Assembly (NCBI GenBank): GCA_947177375.1
Contig: CAMWUF010000065.1
Location: forward strand, 1 to 6,502
Direction of reading: 5' to 3'
Source of the DNA: an uncultured Ruminococcus sp.
GTDB taxonomy: Bacteria > Bacillota > Clostridia > Oscillospirales > Ruminococcaceae
DNA: 6,502 bases
Shown: piece by piece, positions 4,847 through 6,502 of the stretch
Layout of the letters: each line of letters opens with the position of its first letter
Position numbering within the stretch: position 1 is the stretch's first letter
Made by a program: the position numbers and the translations under genes
Notes under the pieces: generated by a model
What the model saw: the letters and a program-made list of their open reading frames with translations, nothing else
Database searches by the model: none
Told to the model about the DNA's origin: nothing

Positions 4847-5671
4847 ATGAGTAAAAAGACCACTGAACCTGATTTAAAAGGATTTGAAATCTTTCTTCAG
4901 AATGAAGAATTATCACCAGCAACACTCTCCAAATATGTATATGCTGTCGGAAAATATTTTGAAGTTTATTCGGAGCTGAACAAGCAGAATGTTGTTGACT
5001 GGAAGAAAAAATTAGAAAAGACAATGAGTGCTAGTTCAGTCAATGGGAGACTGATTGCAATCAGGCGTTATGCTACATACAGAGGAGTTCTGATTCCAGT
5101 CAAGGCTGTTAAGATTCAGAAAATATTTTTTGCTGATAATGTCATCACAGATGAGCAATATTTCTATTTGATGGATTGCTTGAAATCAGATGACATGCAA
5201 TGGTATTACAACATGCTTGTCCTTGCTAAGACAGGCACACGAGTCTCAGAAGCAATTAGATTAAAGAAATCTGATGCAGTTCGAGGGTATGCTATTATTT
5301 CTTCAAAAGGAAAAATGCGAACAATCCGATTCCCACGACTTTTGAAAAAAGAGCTTGCCAATTATCTTAAAAATTTAGATAATCAAGATTACTTGTTGCA
5401 GACAAATCAAAGTCAAGGAAAGTATCCAATTTCAAGAGGAGCTGTCTGGTATGAGTTACAGAAATTTTCTGAACGGTATGGAATTGCTGAAGAAGTCATG
5501 CATCCGCATTCACTAAGACATCATTTTGGAATTAAGGTAATGTCAAAAACAAATGATGTGACATTACTAGCAGACTTGCTAGGGCATTCCAGTATAAACA
5601 CAACAGCAATTTACACAAGAATGTCAAACGACCAACAGCAAAAAATTCTTGATGAAGCTGTTGACTGGTAA
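4847..5671 (+). CDS. Tyrosine recombinase / phage-type integrase
   Basis: This 274-aa enzyme catalyses site-specific DNA strand exchange through a covalent 3'-phosphotyrosine intermediate. The N-terminal SAM-like core-binding domain spans about residues 8-80 (ELSPATLSKYVYAV near 21-34). The catalytic domain shows the full set: R132 in TGTRVSEAIRLK, K154 in SSKGK, H221 and R224 in HPHSLRHHF, H247 in LLGHSSINTT and the nucleophile Y256 in AIYTR. The enzyme should therefore be active. It lacks the AP2-like arm-binding domain of larger integrases, so it is about the size of XerC/D-like and short integron/ICE recombinases. The start is placed at the ATG at 4847, with AAAGGAG (4831-4837) nine bases upstream. 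The in-frame TTG at 4838 abuts that site and is unlikely. It could serve integration/excision or dimer resolution; the substrate site is not identified. Confidence 0.93.
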   Translation: MSKKTTEPDLKGFEIFLQNEELSPATLSKYVYAVGKYFEVYSELNKQNVVDWKKKLEKTMSASSVNGRLIAIRRYATYRGVLIPVKAVKIQKIFFADNVITDEQYFYLMDCLKSDDMQWYYNMLVLAKTGTRVSEAIRLKKSDAVRGYAIISSKGKMRTIRFPRLLKKELANYLKNLDNQDYLLQTNQSQGKYPISRGAVWYELQKFSERYGIAEEVMHPHSLRHHFGIKVMSKTNDVTLLADLLGHSSINTTAIYTRMSNDQQQKILDEAVDW

Positions 5672-5708
5672 AGCAAAAAAATAAAAAGAAATGAGGTAAT
5701 ATTATTTT

Positions 5709-6170
5709 ATGTTAAGAAGTGAATTTGAAAATTTGACAGGCATTTATCCGCCAGAAAATCTATTTGAAGTGATTGAAGAATTTTACATGAAATCTGAATT
5801 GAGTAAGCAGGAATTTTGCTGTCATTACAAGCATAACGTGAATCAAGTCGCTAAAAAAATTCAGAAAGAAGCAGACAAGCGTGCAAGTCAAACAGCATAT
5901 TTGTGTGGAAAGGCATTAGGTGAAATGAGACTTGAAAACGCAAAACTAAAAAAAGAAAAAGTTTTAGATGAAGTAAAAAAATTGAAAGATTCTGACGTTA
6001 CATACATTTACGCTGAATCTAAAGACAATAGAGAACCAAATATTTCGATATATGGCAATCCTGCAATACTTCTTGCTTGCACTGGAAGAATTATTGAAAT
6101 TTGTGCTATGCAAGCAAAGCGAAGTCCAGCAGAAATTATAAAAGCTTTTGCAGAGATTTACGGAAAATGA
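5709..6170 (+). CDS. Hypothetical protein (153 aa), last gene of the rightward operon
   Basis: The gene starts 37 bp after the recombinase gene, with GAGGT (5693-5697) upstream of the ATG, so co-transcription with it is likely. The N-terminal half (residues about 5-58: FENLTGIYPPENLFEVIEE, then FCCHYKHNVNQVAKKIQKEAD) looks like the start of small proteins seen in Bacillota phages and conjugative elements. I recall this only as a general pattern and give no family name. Residues about 60-95 are rich in K and E with heptad-like spacing, suggesting a coiled coil. The C-terminal part has one strand pair and a helix (SPAEIIKAFAEIYG). No catalytic, membrane or export signal is visible. A DNA-binding or structural partner of the recombinase is possible but unproven. 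Confidence 0.82.
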   Translation: MLRSEFENLTGIYPPENLFEVIEEFYMKSELSKQEFCCHYKHNVNQVAKKIQKEADKRASQTAYLCGKALGEMRLENAKLKKEKVLDEVKKLKDSDVTYIYAESKDNREPNISIYGNPAILLACTGRIIEICAMQAKRSPAEIIKAFAEIYGK

Positions 6171-6196
6171 AAAAGTTGACACATGTGTCAACTTTT
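6171..6196. repeat. 26-bp perfect palindrome A
   Basis: AAAAGTTGACACA (6171-6183) is followed by its exact reverse complement (6184-6196). It begins on the first base after the TGA stop of the 153-aa gene. As RNA it is a 10-11-bp stem followed by only TTTTC, a weak terminator. As DNA it is a strong candidate for a dimeric protein-binding site. It is nearly identical to palindrome B, centred 52 bp away. Confidence 0.85.
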
Positions 6197-6222
6197 CAGA
6201 AAATAGAGTGATACCCTGACTA

Positions 6223-6248
6223 AAAAGTTGATACTAGTATCAACTTTT
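6223..6248. repeat. 26-bp perfect palindrome B
   Basis: AAAAGTTGATACT (6223-6235) is followed by its exact reverse complement (6236-6248). It shares the outer AAAAGTTGA arms with palindrome A and differs in the core (ATACTAGTAT against CACATGTG). Because symmetry is kept despite core changes, the changes are compensatory. That supports selection on the inverted repeat itself. Confidence 0.85.
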
Positions 6249-6292
6249 CAAAAAATGAAATTGGTGATGAGTAGTCTGAAGAAGAATTTGAA

Positions 6293-6389
6293 AATTTTTA
6301 GAATCGTCCAAACAGCAAATGACACAAGCAAAAATTTTTATGTTCATAATTTAGAAACAATTATTTTTCGATTTCTGATTCTAAAAATT
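6293..6389. repeat. 13-bp perfect inverted repeat with 71-bp spacing
   Basis: AATTTTTAGAATC (6293-6305) and GATTCTAAAAATT (6377-6389) are exact reverse complements. Outside them GAAGAA (6279-6284) and TTCTTC (6405-6410) extend the symmetry imperfectly. The arms could pair in single-stranded DNA or RNA, or be a spaced binding site. No known origin or att consensus is recognised. Confidence 0.7.
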
Positions 6390-6439
6390 AAAAAAATTTT
6401 TTGGTTCTTCTATCAAAAGAAGTTGAAAAAAATTTTTTT

Positions 6440-6480
6440 CGTGCAGAACAGATACTGTAACCCAATATCTGTTTTGCACG
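6440..6480. repeat. Long hairpin near the window end (15-bp stem, 11-nt loop)
   Basis: CGTGCAGAACAGATA (6440-6454) pairs with TATCTGTTTTGCACG (6466-6480) throughout, with one G-U pair, around an 11-nt loop containing AACCC. It is preceded by an A7T7 block and has no T-run on either side in the right place for a good terminator. Its GC content is higher than the surroundings. It may be a nick-site or single-strand-origin hairpin, or a recombinase arm/core site, but none of these can be proved here. Confidence 0.75.
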
Positions 6481-6502
6481 CCCCTGTTGGTGTATGCAAA
6501 AC

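Larger units (their letters stand above)
6249..6502. other. A/T-rich non-coding-looking end region with inverted repeats; possible open frame running off the window
   Basis: No gene is firmly supported here. The stretch contains repeated A-tract/T-tract junctions (around 6291-6299, 6330-6339, 6391-6402 and 6425-6439), a 13-bp inverted repeat and a terminal hairpin. Together these suggest an origin-like, curved or recombination region. A plus-strand frame opens at the ATG at 6255 and stays open to the window end (82 codons). It has no ribosome binding site, runs through the inverted repeats and is mostly K/F/I codons, so I do not call it a gene. Confidence 0.5.

Noticed and set aside
1..6502. 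CRISPR array, tRNA or insertion sequence
   Set aside because: No regularly spaced repeats, cloverleaf-like segment, transposase motif or terminal inverted repeats with target duplication were seen on either strand.

Overview
The window is strongly AT-rich. It has compact genes, good AGGAGG-type ribosome binding sites and near-consensus sigma-A promoters (TTGACN, 17-18 bp, TATAAT-like). This points to a low-GC Bacillota genome, most like a gut clostridial or Ruminococcus-type host, although nothing here fixes the genus. There are no rRNA, tRNA, ribosomal or metabolic genes. The content is that of a small mobile element: a replication-type protein, an XRE regulator, a run of unrecognised small genes and a tyrosine recombinase. 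Sequence alone does not say whether this is a circular plasmid, an integrative element or a phage satellite.

Layout. Positions 1-128 hold a short tandem repeat and a perfect 32-bp palindrome that probably ends the leftward gene. Positions 129-2450 (minus) encode a 773-aa fusion of a GIY-YIG/T5orf172-type domain, a primase-like TOPRIM domain and a RecA/RepA-like ATPase. Positions 2451-2790 carry no protein gene but are densely organised: two face-to-face consensus promoters inside an inverted repeat, a short hairpin-terminated plus-strand RNA, a leftward attenuator-like hairpin ahead of the replication gene, and a second plus-strand terminator. Positions 2791-3291 (minus) encode an XRE-family regulator. 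Positions 3301-3529 are a divergent promoter region. From 3530 rightward come four small unrecognised genes, the tyrosine recombinase (4847-5671) and a 153-aa unrecognised gene (5709-6170). Positions 6171-6502 hold two near-identical 26-bp palindromes, a 13-bp inverted repeat, A/T tracts and a 15-bp-stem hairpin.

How it may work together (inference). The leftward arm looks like a replication module: regulator, then convergent-promoter/antisense-RNA leader, then primase-helicase. Its arrangement resembles plasmids of the pIP501/pT181 type, in which a counter-transcribed RNA and an attenuator set rep expression, but the Rep protein is of a different family. The rightward arm looks like an integration/excision and accessory operon driven from the divergent promoter. 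The XRE protein is the obvious candidate to balance the two arms. The most interesting feature is the 2530-2756 control region, followed by the unusual domain fusion in the replication protein and three intergenic hairpins whose T-tracts face the antisense direction.
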